Below, piece by piece: positions 56,735-64,000 of a stretch of DNA of 64,000 bases. The DNA lies in contig CP012156.1 of assembly GCA_001602435.1 (NCBI GenBank), forward strand, positions 3,169,898 to 3,233,897, in the 5' to 3' direction. The notes under the pieces are model-generated. The model was not told the origin of the DNA. It was given only the letters and a program-made list of their open reading frames with translations, and ran no database searches. Position numbers and translations under genes: made by a program. Each line of letters starts with the position of its first letter. The stretch's first letter is position 1. Origin of the DNA: Hyphomonadaceae bacterium UKL13-1. GTDB taxonomy: Bacteria > Pseudomonadota > Alphaproteobacteria > Caulobacterales > Aquidulcibacteraceae.

Positions 56735-59700
56735 ATGCGCGACTTATTTGAGACGCCGACACCACGGGCTTTCACCATCCCCCCGGCCGTCTCTTTTCTG
56801 GACGTGCTTGCGCGCACTTTGGTGGAAGCCCTTTCCCGGGATGAGACGCCATTTGCGCTCTCCGATGCGATCATTGTCCTGCCCACGAGACGGGCGGCGC
56901 GCGGACTTGCGCAGGCATTCTTAAACTGCAGCCCTCAGACGGCGACGCTGCTGCCGCGTATCCGCACCTTGGGAGACCTTAATCCTGAAGATGCAGGTCT
57001 TGGTGAGTTTGGCGACGATTTGGACCAAGCACCCGCCATCGACCCGCTGGCGCGTCGCCTCATCTTAGCCCGTCTGATCCAAGCCCGTGGTGTCCAGTCG
57101 GATTGGTCATCCGACCCCGTCTCTGCCCTCCTCGCCGCCGATGCCTTGGCCGACCTATTGGATTCCGCCGCCATGATGGCCAGTGGGACAGAAAGCTTTG
57201 ACTGGTCCAAACTATCGACTTTGGTCAGTGAACATGAGTTGGCCAAGCATTGGGAACAATCCACCACGTTTCTGACGATCGTCACCGAAGCTTGGCCGGC
57301 CTATCTCGCCAGCGTGAACAAGGTCGATCCCGGTGTGCAACAGCGGCGCAACATCGAAGCCATGGTGGACAAATGGCGCGCAGTCCCGCCACAGCAAACC
57401 ATTGTGCTGGCGGGTTCAACCGGCTCTATGCCGGTCACGCGCAAACTGATGCAGCTGATCGCCCGCCTGCCGCAAGGCATGGTCGTTCTGCCCGGTCTCG
57501 ACACCCATATTTCCGGCGAGGCTTGGATAGCAGCGCGTCATGACGACCAACATCCTCAGCGGGCGCTATCTGAAGCCATTGAGGCTATCGGGATCGAACG
57601 CCACGATGTTCGAGTGCTGCCGGGTGTCGTGGAACCCATTGCACTCGCCCAACGCCGCCTCGTCATCAATGAAGCCCTGACGCCGCAAGCCTCAACCGCG
57701 GACTGGCCCTCGCGGATCGAGGACCTTGGGCCGGCTAATATTATCGCTGGCCTTGAAGGCCTCACGCTGATCGAAGCGGCGAGCGAAGAGGAAGAGGCCA
57801 GCTTGATTGCACACGAATTACGCGAAACGCTGGAAACTGCCGATCAAACCGTTGCCCTCGTCACCCCAAGCGCCGAGATCGCGCGCCGCGTTGCGGCCAA
57901 GATGCAGCGTTGGGATATTCAAGTTGACGTGTCATCCGGTCGGCCAATCAGCGATACCAGCATCGGCAGCTTTTTGCGTCATGTCATGCAATGGAGCCAG
58001 GACCCCAGCGACCCAGTTTTGCTGTGCGCACTCCTTGGCCATCCTTTGACGTCAATTGGCCTTGCCCGAGAGCACGTCGCCGCTTGTGCAGCCGCTATTG
58101 AGACGGGCATTCTCCGTGGACCCCGCAAAGCCAGAACTCTGCCCCAATTAATTGAGCAACTTGAGGCCCTAAAACCCGCCTATTGGCATGCGATGCAGGT
58201 CAATGGCCAACCGGTTGAAAAGCAGAACGGTATCGTCTTGCTTCAAAAGCTCGACCAGCTCCTAACCCAAACCGGGCAACTCAGCGGCTCCCTGCCCGAC
58301 TGCGCCCAGACCATCGCCACTTTGGCCGAGGCGCTGGCTGCAACCGAAGCGCAAAAAGGTGCCGAGATTGTCTGGCGGGGAGAGGCGGGTGAGTCTGCGG
58401 CGCGCTTCTTTGCCTCCCTCATGGAGCATGGCCTGCTTTTTCCACCGATCCAGCCCCAAGCGATTGGTCGGACGTTGGATCATTTGATGGCAGACTTAGT
58501 CGTCCGCCCGCGTGGAACCCACCCGCGCATCTCCATTCTAGGCCCGTTGGAAGCCCGGCTCTTGCAGTTCAATAAAGTGGTTTTGGCCGGGCTTGATGAG
58601 GGTGTCTGGCCACAGCCTGCTGCACCCGACCCCTTCTTGTCGCGCCCCATGCGCCAGCATTTGGGGCTGCCCTCGCCCGACACCCGCATTGGGCTTTCCG
58701 CGCATGACTTCGCCCAATTTGCCTCCGCACCTCGTGTCTTGCTAACACGCTCTGCCCGCCGAAAGGACGCGCCAGCGGTGCCATCGCGTTGGCTTTGGCG
58801 ACTGAAGACGCTTGCTGCAGGGGCTTTGGGCGAAAAAGATGCCGCTAACGTTCTGGCGGATGGGTCAGACTGGCAGTCGCGATTGCGGGCGCACGCGCCT
58901 AACCGCGTTTTTGAGCCCACTAAGGCCATTCCCGCTCCAAAACCACCCGTGCATGCCCGACCACGCAGCTTCCATGCGACACAGATTGAAACTTGGATCC
59001 GCGATCCCTATCGCACCTATGTCGAAAGAGTCCTCAATTTGCGCGCACTTGATCCCTTAGGTGGGCCGATCAGCGCAGGTGTGCGCGGTAACGCGATCCA
59101 TAAAGGCTTTGAGGTCATTGCAGATTGGTATGATCGAGCACCTCACGACGCCGTCAAAGCCCTTCATCAGGCATTTGAAACCGCTTTGCGTGAAGCCGGA
59201 TACGACGAGACCAGTATTGCCGTTGAACTGGCACGCTTAGAGCCCACCATTGATTTTGCGGTCGAAGTGGAAATGCCGCGCCTCTTGGCTGGCTGGCGGC
59301 CCATTGTCGAGAAAAAAGGAAGCCTGACACTCGATACGCCCGAAGGCGACCTCACCATAATGGCACGGGCAGACCGGGTAGATATCGGGCCAGACGGCAC
59401 CGAAATCCTTGACTTCAAAAGTGGCAAACCGCCCTCGAGCACTGAAGTGTACGCCATGTTTGGCATTCAATTACCCGTCATCGCGCTGATTGCTGCCAAT
59501 GGCGGCTTTGACGGTCTCGCCGCCAGCATGCCTAGTGACTTGCGTCATATCCATGTGGGTGGTCGCAACCCAAAGGTTGACCCTGCGGTCCACAGTAAAA
59601 CCAGTGTACCAGAGCTTGTCGAACGGGCAGAAAACACGCTGCGAAAGCTTTCCGCGCTCTATCATAACCCTGACCGCGCCTATTTGCCCAAACCACGTGT

Positions 59701-59788
59701 CAGCTTGCTCAAAAAGGTGACCTATGACGATCCCGTCGACCGACTGTCCCGACGGGCCGAGTGGGCCAATGCGGAGGACAGCGAATGA
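56735..59788 (+). CDS. addB: Double-strand break repair protein AddB
   Basis: Subunit of the AddAB helicase-nuclease that processes double-strand ends for RecA recombination. 1017 residues. VLPTRRAARGLAQAFL sits where the Walker-type motif is expected and is degenerate. The C-terminal RecB-family nuclease has EILDFKSGKPPS at about 887-898. It matches the alphaproteobacterial AddB type. It overlaps addA by ATGA, giving the usual addB-addA-trxA order. Confidence 0.93.
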   Translation: MRDLFETPTPRAFTIPPAVSFLDVLARTLVEALSRDETPFALSDAIIVLPTRRAARGLAQAFLNCSPQTATLLPRIRTLGDLNPEDAGLGEFGDDLDQAPAIDPLARRLILARLIQARGVQSDWSSDPVSALLAADALADLLDSAAMMASGTESFDWSKLSTLVSEHELAKHWEQSTTFLTIVTEAWPAYLASVNKVDPGVQQRRNIEAMVDKWRAVPPQQTIVLAGSTGSMPVTRKLMQLIARLPQGMVVLPGLDTHISGEAWIAARHDDQHPQRALSEAIEAIGIERHDVRVLPGVVEPIALAQRRLVINEALTPQASTADWPSRIEDLGPANIIAGLEGLTLIEAASEEEEASLIAHELRETLETADQTVALVTPSAEIARRVAAKMQRWDIQVDVSSGRPISDTSIGSFLRHVMQWSQDPSDPVLLCALLGHPLTSIGLAREHVAACAAAIETGILRGPRKARTLPQLIEQLEALKPAYWHAMQVNGQPVEKQNGIVLLQKLDQLLTQTGQLSGSLPDCAQTIATLAEALAATEAQKGAEIVWRGEAGESAARFFASLMEHGLLFPPIQPQAIGRTLDHLMADLVVRPRGTHPRISILGPLEARLLQFNKVVLAGLDEGVWPQPAAPDPFLSRPMRQHLGLPSPDTRIGLSAHDFAQFASAPRVLLTRSARRKDAPAVPSRWLWRLKTLAAGALGEKDAANVLADGSDWQSRLRAHAPNRVFEPTKAIPAPKPPVHARPRSFHATQIETWIRDPYRTYVERVLNLRALDPLGGPISAGVRGNAIHKGFEVIADWYDRAPHDAVKALHQAFETALREAGYDETSIAVELARLEPTIDFAVEVEMPRLLAGWRPIVEKKGSLTLDTPEGDLTIMARADRVDIGPDGTEILDFKSGKPPSSTEVYAMFGIQLPVIALIAANGGFDGLAASMPSDLRHIHVGGRNPKVDPAVHSKTSVPELVERAENTLRKLSALYHNPDRAYLPKPRVSLLKKVTYDDPVDRLSRRAEWANAEDSE

Positions 59789-62700
59789 CCCGCGCCATCG
59801 TTGAACTCACCGGCAGAAACCAAGCGATTGCCGCAACGCCTGAATTGTCTGTCTGGGCGAGCGCAAATGCAGGGGCGGGCAAAACCAAAGTCCTCATCGA
59901 CCGGATCGCACGCCTGCTTCTCCGCGGCTCTGACCCCGCGAAGATTTTGGCCGTCACCTATACCAAGGCGGCTGCAGCCGAAATGCAGACCAGACTGTAT
60001 GGGCTCTTGGGGTCTTGGACCATTTCGCCCGACAAAGAACTCACCAGCGCGCTGCAAAAACTCGACCCCGATCTGGGTGAAATTGAGCCGAGCTTCCTAG
60101 CCAACGCGCGCGCCTTGTTTGCCAAAGCGCTGGAGACACCCGGCGGCCTGAAAATTCAGACCATCCATGGCTTCTGCCAAACGATCCTACAGCGCTTTCC
60201 CTTGGAGGCCGGTGTACCGCCGGGCTTTACGGTTTTGGAGGATGCGGCAGCGAAAGCGTTACAAGCACAAGTGTTTCATGAGGCCTATGCCAAAGCGCCT
60301 GCAGCTTTCTTGGAAGTGGCCCGCCTAACAAGCCAAGATGACCACCAAAGACTGATCCTGGATGCCATGTCCGCTGCGGGGCAAAACTTACCTATAAATC
60401 CAGACCTGAACGGGATCGCAGATCAGCTGGCAGCGGAACTCCAAATCGATCCAAGCCGTACGAAGCAATCCTATCAACAAGAAGCTTTGGATGATCTAGA
60501 CCGCGCCGCTTTGATTGCAGCAGCTGCGCGGCTGGAAACTGGCGGCACGAAAGACAAAGAGCTGGCAAATAAGTTGATCCGTCTGGCGCAGGACAGTGAC
60601 CATGAAGTGGCATGGCAGGCATGGCGCACCATCGTCTTGAAATCAGATGGCGAACAAAGGGAAAAATTTCTTACCAAGAAATTCGAGACCGAATTTGCAG
60701 TTACCAGCCTTTTTGTAAGCGACGGGGCACTCGTTTCAAATTTTCTGTCTGCCCAGGAAAAGGCGCGTGCCGTTGAAACCTATCATCGCTCCCTTGCCCT
60801 CACTCAGGCTGTTTATGCCTTTAAGGCCGCGTGGACCAAAGCCAAACAAGCTATCGGCGGCCTCGACTTTGATGACCTTTTGGTCCGCACCGCAGCCCTG
60901 TTACGGGCGGGGGAGGGGGCAGCGGCTTGGGTTTTGTACAAGCTCGACGCAGGCCTAGCCCATATTCTGATAGACGAAGCCCAAGACACCAACCCACAAC
61001 AGTGGGACTTATTAGAGCCGCTTTTCAACGTGCTGGAGCAGGAAGCGAGAACGCAACCCAGAACCCGCTTCATCGTGGGCGACGAAAAGCAATCCATCTA
61101 TTCGTTCCAAGGGGCAAAGCCAGAGCGCTTCTTAGAGGAAAAAGCCCGCTTTGAAGCGGGCGCGACTGAAATGGCCGATCAAAGACGTAGCCTCGAATTT
61201 GATCTCTCTTTCCGCTCCAGCCAAACCATACTCAATGCCGTAGATGCAGTTTGGGCGTGTGCGACCCTCGGCGGCCCGCCGCCGCTTGCGGCGGCCGACG
61301 CAGCGGACCCACCGTTTGAACGCAAATACGCCTTTCCAACCCAGCACATCGCCTTTCGAACCAAGCATTCAGGCGCGGTAGAGTTGTGGCCGAAGACAGT
61401 CGCTGGCGAGAAAGCGCCTGAATCGGACGCATGGGATCACCCGCTCAACATCGAGCGCGAAGACAGCAGCCGGAATCGTCTCGCCGAACGGATCGCGCTG
61501 GAATTGAAAGTCCGCCTCGACCGTGGTTTTGCCATTCCAGCCAAAGAAGGCCTAAGGCCCATGACCCCGGGTGATGTCATGATCTTGGTGAAGAAGCGTG
61601 GCCCCTTCTTCCATCAGCTCATCAAACGCTTGAAGTATCACAAAGTCCCCGTGGCAGGGGCAGACCGCATCAAATTGGTGGAAGACCCGGCCATTCAGGA
61701 TTTGATTGCTTTGGGCCGTTTTGCCTTGTTGCCGCAGGACGATTTCAACACCGCTTGTGTGCTGAAGGGTGCGTTTTGTGGCCTTGTCGATGATGACGCG
61801 CATCTGTTCCCGCTGGCTTGGGATCGGGGCAGCCATTCCCTGTGGCAACGGCTTCAGCATTCCGCCGATCCAGCCCATGCTCTGGTCGCGGCATTCCTGA
61901 AATCTGTGCTGGGCCGCGCAGGCCATATGCCGCCTTATGAATTCTTCGCCTCGATCCTTGAGCGACCCTGCCTTGAGGGCAAAACCGGCTGGACCCTGTT
62001 GATTGAGCGCTTGGGTCACGAAGCCCGCGAGCCCGTAGAAGCTTTTTTGGGGCGCGCCCTTAGTCATGGCCGAACAGAAACGCCCAATCTGCATGGGTTC
62101 TTGGCCGCAATCGAAACCGATGCAGCCGACGTAAAGCGCGAGATGGAGCAAGGCAGCGACGGCGTCCGCGTTATGACTATCCACGGCGCCAAGGGGCTAG
62201 AGGCCCCTGTGGTCATTTTGCCAGAAACCACTTCTCCAAGAGGCGCAACCAAAACAAGCTTTCACTATGATCAGGATGTCCAAGCCTTTTTGTGGTCGCC
62301 CACCGCCAAAGAGGACCCAGAGGCGTTTGCTGAACTCCGCGCCAATCAAACAGCATCCGAAAAACAGGAGGATGCGCGGCTCCTTTATGTCGCAATGACC
62401 CGGGCACGCGATCTCCTGATCCTGTGTGGCTTCCACTTCGGTCAGCAAAAGAAAGACAAGGGCGATACTGGCAAGGATGATGCCGACGAGAAGGCCAAAG
62501 ATACGTGGTATGACTTGTTTGAACAGGCGCTCAATCTGATGGGGCCGGGCCAAAAACTTGAGGGTCAAGCCGGGCCAGACGATGCCTTTTCCTACCAACT
62601 TTGGGGAGAATATGTCGGAGACTTGCCAGCAGACGCGCTGTTGCGGCCCGCGCCTTCCCCACTTCCAGCCTGGATCAATCAGCCGCCGCCAGCCGAAAAG

Positions 62701-63312
62701 CAACGCGCCCGACGAATTGCGCCGTCAGCTTTGGCACCCGATGGCTCAGAACCTGCCACCCTCTCCCCGCTGCAACCCGATGCGCGGCTCCGCTTTCTGC
62801 GTGGGCGCTTAATCCACGAATTGCTGCAGAGACTGCCCGATGTGCCGCAAGACACCTGGGAAGAACGTGCACGACGGCGTTTGGCGCGCGAAGCGGACTT
62901 AAGCGAAGAGACACGTCATCAAATGGTCGACGAGACACTTGCCGTTCTGCGCGACCCGACGTTCGCGCCGTTGTTTGGGCCAGGAAGTCGCGCGGAGGCG
63001 ACGATTGTGGGGCGCGGGCCCGGCCTGCCGGACGATATGGTCGTGAATGGCAGTGTTGACCGCTTGGTTGTGACCCCGACCGAAGTCTTAGTGCTGGACT
63101 ATAAGACCAATCGGCCGCCACCCCAGACCCTTGAGGGCGTGGCACAAGTCTATCTCAACCAGATGGCCGCCTATCGCGCGCTGCTTCAGGGAAATTGGCC
63201 GACCAAGAAAGTTCGGTGTGCGCTATTATGGACCGATGGACCGCGCCTGATGGAATTACCTGATCAAATTTTGGATGACGCCTTGCGCGTGATTGCTGGG
63301 CTGCCTAGTTAA
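59785..63312 (+). CDS. addA: Double-strand break repair helicase-nuclease AddA
   Basis: UvrD-like helicase with a C-terminal nuclease, 1175 residues from ATG 59785 (GGAGG 7 nt upstream). Walker A is ANAGAGKTKVL near residue 30, Walker B is ILIDEAQDTNPQQW, VGDEKQSIYSFQGA and MTIHGAKGLEAPVVILPET are later helicase motifs. The nuclease motif VLDYKTNRPPP lies near residue 1105. Coupled to addB by a 4-nt overlap. Confidence 0.96.
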   Translation: MTRAIVELTGRNQAIAATPELSVWASANAGAGKTKVLIDRIARLLLRGSDPAKILAVTYTKAAAAEMQTRLYGLLGSWTISPDKELTSALQKLDPDLGEIEPSFLANARALFAKALETPGGLKIQTIHGFCQTILQRFPLEAGVPPGFTVLEDAAAKALQAQVFHEAYAKAPAAFLEVARLTSQDDHQRLILDAMSAAGQNLPINPDLNGIADQLAAELQIDPSRTKQSYQQEALDDLDRAALIAAAARLETGGTKDKELANKLIRLAQDSDHEVAWQAWRTIVLKSDGEQREKFLTKKFETEFAVTSLFVSDGALVSNFLSAQEKARAVETYHRSLALTQAVYAFKAAWTKAKQAIGGLDFDDLLVRTAALLRAGEGAAAWVLYKLDAGLAHILIDEAQDTNPQQWDLLEPLFNVLEQEARTQPRTRFIVGDEKQSIYSFQGAKPERFLEEKARFEAGATEMADQRRSLEFDLSFRSSQTILNAVDAVWACATLGGPPPLAAADAADPPFERKYAFPTQHIAFRTKHSGAVELWPKTVAGEKAPESDAWDHPLNIEREDSSRNRLAERIALELKVRLDRGFAIPAKEGLRPMTPGDVMILVKKRGPFFHQLIKRLKYHKVPVAGADRIKLVEDPAIQDLIALGRFALLPQDDFNTACVLKGAFCGLVDDDAHLFPLAWDRGSHSLWQRLQHSADPAHALVAAFLKSVLGRAGHMPPYEFFASILERPCLEGKTGWTLLIERLGHEAREPVEAFLGRALSHGRTETPNLHGFLAAIETDAADVKREMEQGSDGVRVMTIHGAKGLEAPVVILPETTSPRGATKTSFHYDQDVQAFLWSPTAKEDPEAFAELRANQTASEKQEDARLLYVAMTRARDLLILCGFHFGQQKKDKGDTGKDDADEKAKDTWYDLFEQALNLMGPGQKLEGQAGPDDAFSYQLWGEYVGDLPADALLRPAPSPLPAWINQPPPAEKQRARRIAPSALAPDGSEPATLSPLQPDARLRFLRGRLIHELLQRLPDVPQDTWEERARRRLAREADLSEETRHQMVDETLAVLRDPTFAPLFGPGSRAEATIVGRGPGLPDDMVVNGSVDRLVVTPTEVLVLDYKTNRPPPQTLEGVAQVYLNQMAAYRALLQGNWPTKKVRCALLWTDGPRLMELPDQILDDALRVIAGLPS

Positions 63313-63339
63313 AGGAACAAGCCAATTGGAGTTCACACC

Positions 63340-63660
63340 ATGCCAACCCTCGCCATCACCGACGACAGCTTTGAAACGGACGTTCTGAAAGCTTCGGGTC
63401 CCGTTCTTGTGGACTTTTGGGCGGAATGGTGTGGTCCATGCAAGCAGATCGGCCCAGCTCTCGAAGAGATTTCAGAGGAAATGGCTGGCCAGCTAGTGGT
63501 CGCCAAGCTGAATATTGACGATAATCCAGGCACCGGCTCGCGCTATGGCGTGCGCGGCATCCCAACCATGATGCTGTTTAAGGACGGTCAAGTCGTGTCC
63601 ACCAAAGTTGGTGCGATGGCGAAAAGCCGCATCTCGGCCTGGATTGGCGAAAGCCTCTAA
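63340..63660 (+). CDS. trxA: Thioredoxin
   Basis: Cytosolic dithiol reductant, 106 residues, normal length. Active site WCGPC with C31 and C34; the cis-Pro segment is RGIPTMMLF. It follows addA by 27 nt, the usual alphaproteobacterial addBA-trxA order. The plus-strand region ends against the convergent protease gene 4 nt away. Confidence 0.96.
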   Translation: MPTLAITDDSFETDVLKASGPVLVDFWAEWCGPCKQIGPALEEISEEMAGQLVVAKLNIDDNPGTGSRYGVRGIPTMMLFKDGQVVSTKVGAMAKSRISAWIGESL

Positions 63661-63664
63661 CGCC

Positions 63665-64000
63665 TCATTCTGGCGGCAAGCAGACAATTTGAATAACTTT
63701 GAGATCGCGGCGTACGCGATTGGCGACGCGTGTGATGTCGTCCGCCCGAAGCGGGGCAATCGCATCACCCTTGGGGCTTAAGCGCGCGTCTTTGAGCGCC
63801 TGTATGATCGAGTCTGAGCTTGTGGTGATCACACGCCCACGGCGCAGACTCTCCGCAATTGTAATGCCGATCACATTGCCTTTGGAATCAAACGCAGGGC
63901 CGCCAGAAAGCCCACCCAAAGTGCCGCGCAATCCTTTAGACCTTGAAACCTCGGCCCAAGCCAAGGTGTTTTCGCGCCCGCGCCAGGCCCCTTCCGTGAT
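63665..64000 (-). CDS. Trypsin-like serine protease, C-terminal part only
   Basis: The frame is open to the right edge, so the N-terminus lies outside the window. GGLSGGPAFDSKGNVIGITI contains the catalytic Ser of a trypsin-fold (Deg/HtrA-like) protease, in a GxSGGP context. Only about 112 codons are visible and no PDZ domain follows, so the protein ends shortly after the protease domain. Localisation cannot be judged. Confidence 0.8.
   Translation of the reverse strand: MTEGAWRGRENTLAWAEVSRSKGLRGTLGGLSGGPAFDSKGNVIGITIAESLRRGRVITTSSDSIIQALKDARLSPKGDAIAPLRADDITRVANRVRRDLKVIQIVCLPPE

Noticed and set aside
61278..61295. GC-rich palindrome GCCGCCGC-TT-GCGGCGGC in addA
   Set aside because: It is within an intact coding frame (Ala/Pro/Leu codons), and the loop is only 2 nt; most likely compositional, though a REP-like insertion cannot be fully excluded.

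Overview
The window is a gene-dense piece of an alphaproteobacterial chromosome, most likely from a bacteriochlorophyll-making (anoxygenic phototrophic) species. The phylum-level call rests on alphaproteobacterial hallmarks: a CpdR single-domain response regulator, the addB-addA-trxA block, murJ-trpS, the mnmE-mnmG-rsmG-parA-parB chromosome-partition block with parS sites, and an acetoacetyl-CoA reductase for PHB. I do not assign a genus.

Layout. (1) 1-11.1 kb is part of a photosynthesis gene cluster. bchN-bchB-bchH lies on the minus strand (bchH runs off the left edge) and is led by an unrecognised 69-codon ORF. The divergent plus-strand set is bciB-like 8-vinyl reductase, bchI and bchD. The intergenic region carries one perfect and one near-perfect PpsR/CrtJ-type TGT-N12-ACA box. 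(2) 11.2-17.1 kb is housekeeping: a sodium:solute symporter, trpS, murJ, a chorismate mutase and truA. (3) 17.2-21.0 kb pairs a long, Chloroflexus-type malyl-CoA lyase with PEP carboxylase, suggesting C4/acyl-CoA anaplerosis. (4) 21.0-26.0 kb has a PAP2 acid phosphatase, a Pif1-like helicase, cysK and amn. (5) 26.0-32.9 kb is a complete tripartite RND efflux system: tetR-adaptor-permease on the minus strand, outer-membrane factor divergent, with a palindromic operator between. (6) 32.9-38.0 kb has an ArgE-type deacylase, metK behind a strong AT-rich palindrome, phaB and a Tat-exported gamma-glutamyltransferase. (7) 38.0-42.5 kb is the least familiar part: a tightly coupled four-gene operon (unknown protein, GNAT, isochorismatase-like hydrolase, small unknown) divergent from a LysR regulator and an XRE regulator, followed by an SH3-type membrane protein. 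(8) 42.5-50.4 kb has a quinone oxidoreductase, a dienelactone hydrolase, then DUF6489-mnmE-mnmG-rsmG-parA-parB with two parS sites flanking mnmG, a typical near-origin block. (9) 50.4-56.7 kb has a RibD-like deaminase, gpmA, a candidate small RNA, an N-formylglutamate amidohydrolase, cpdR, a divergent alkylation-repair pair (Ada/AlkA fusion and Ogt) and pyrF. (10) 56.7-64 kb has addB-addA-trxA and the C-terminal end of a trypsin-like protease cut by the right edge.

I saw no tRNA, rRNA, CRISPR array, insertion sequence or prophage. Start codons were chosen from Shine-Dalgarno spacing and family length. Comparisons with named proteins are from memory, not from a search.
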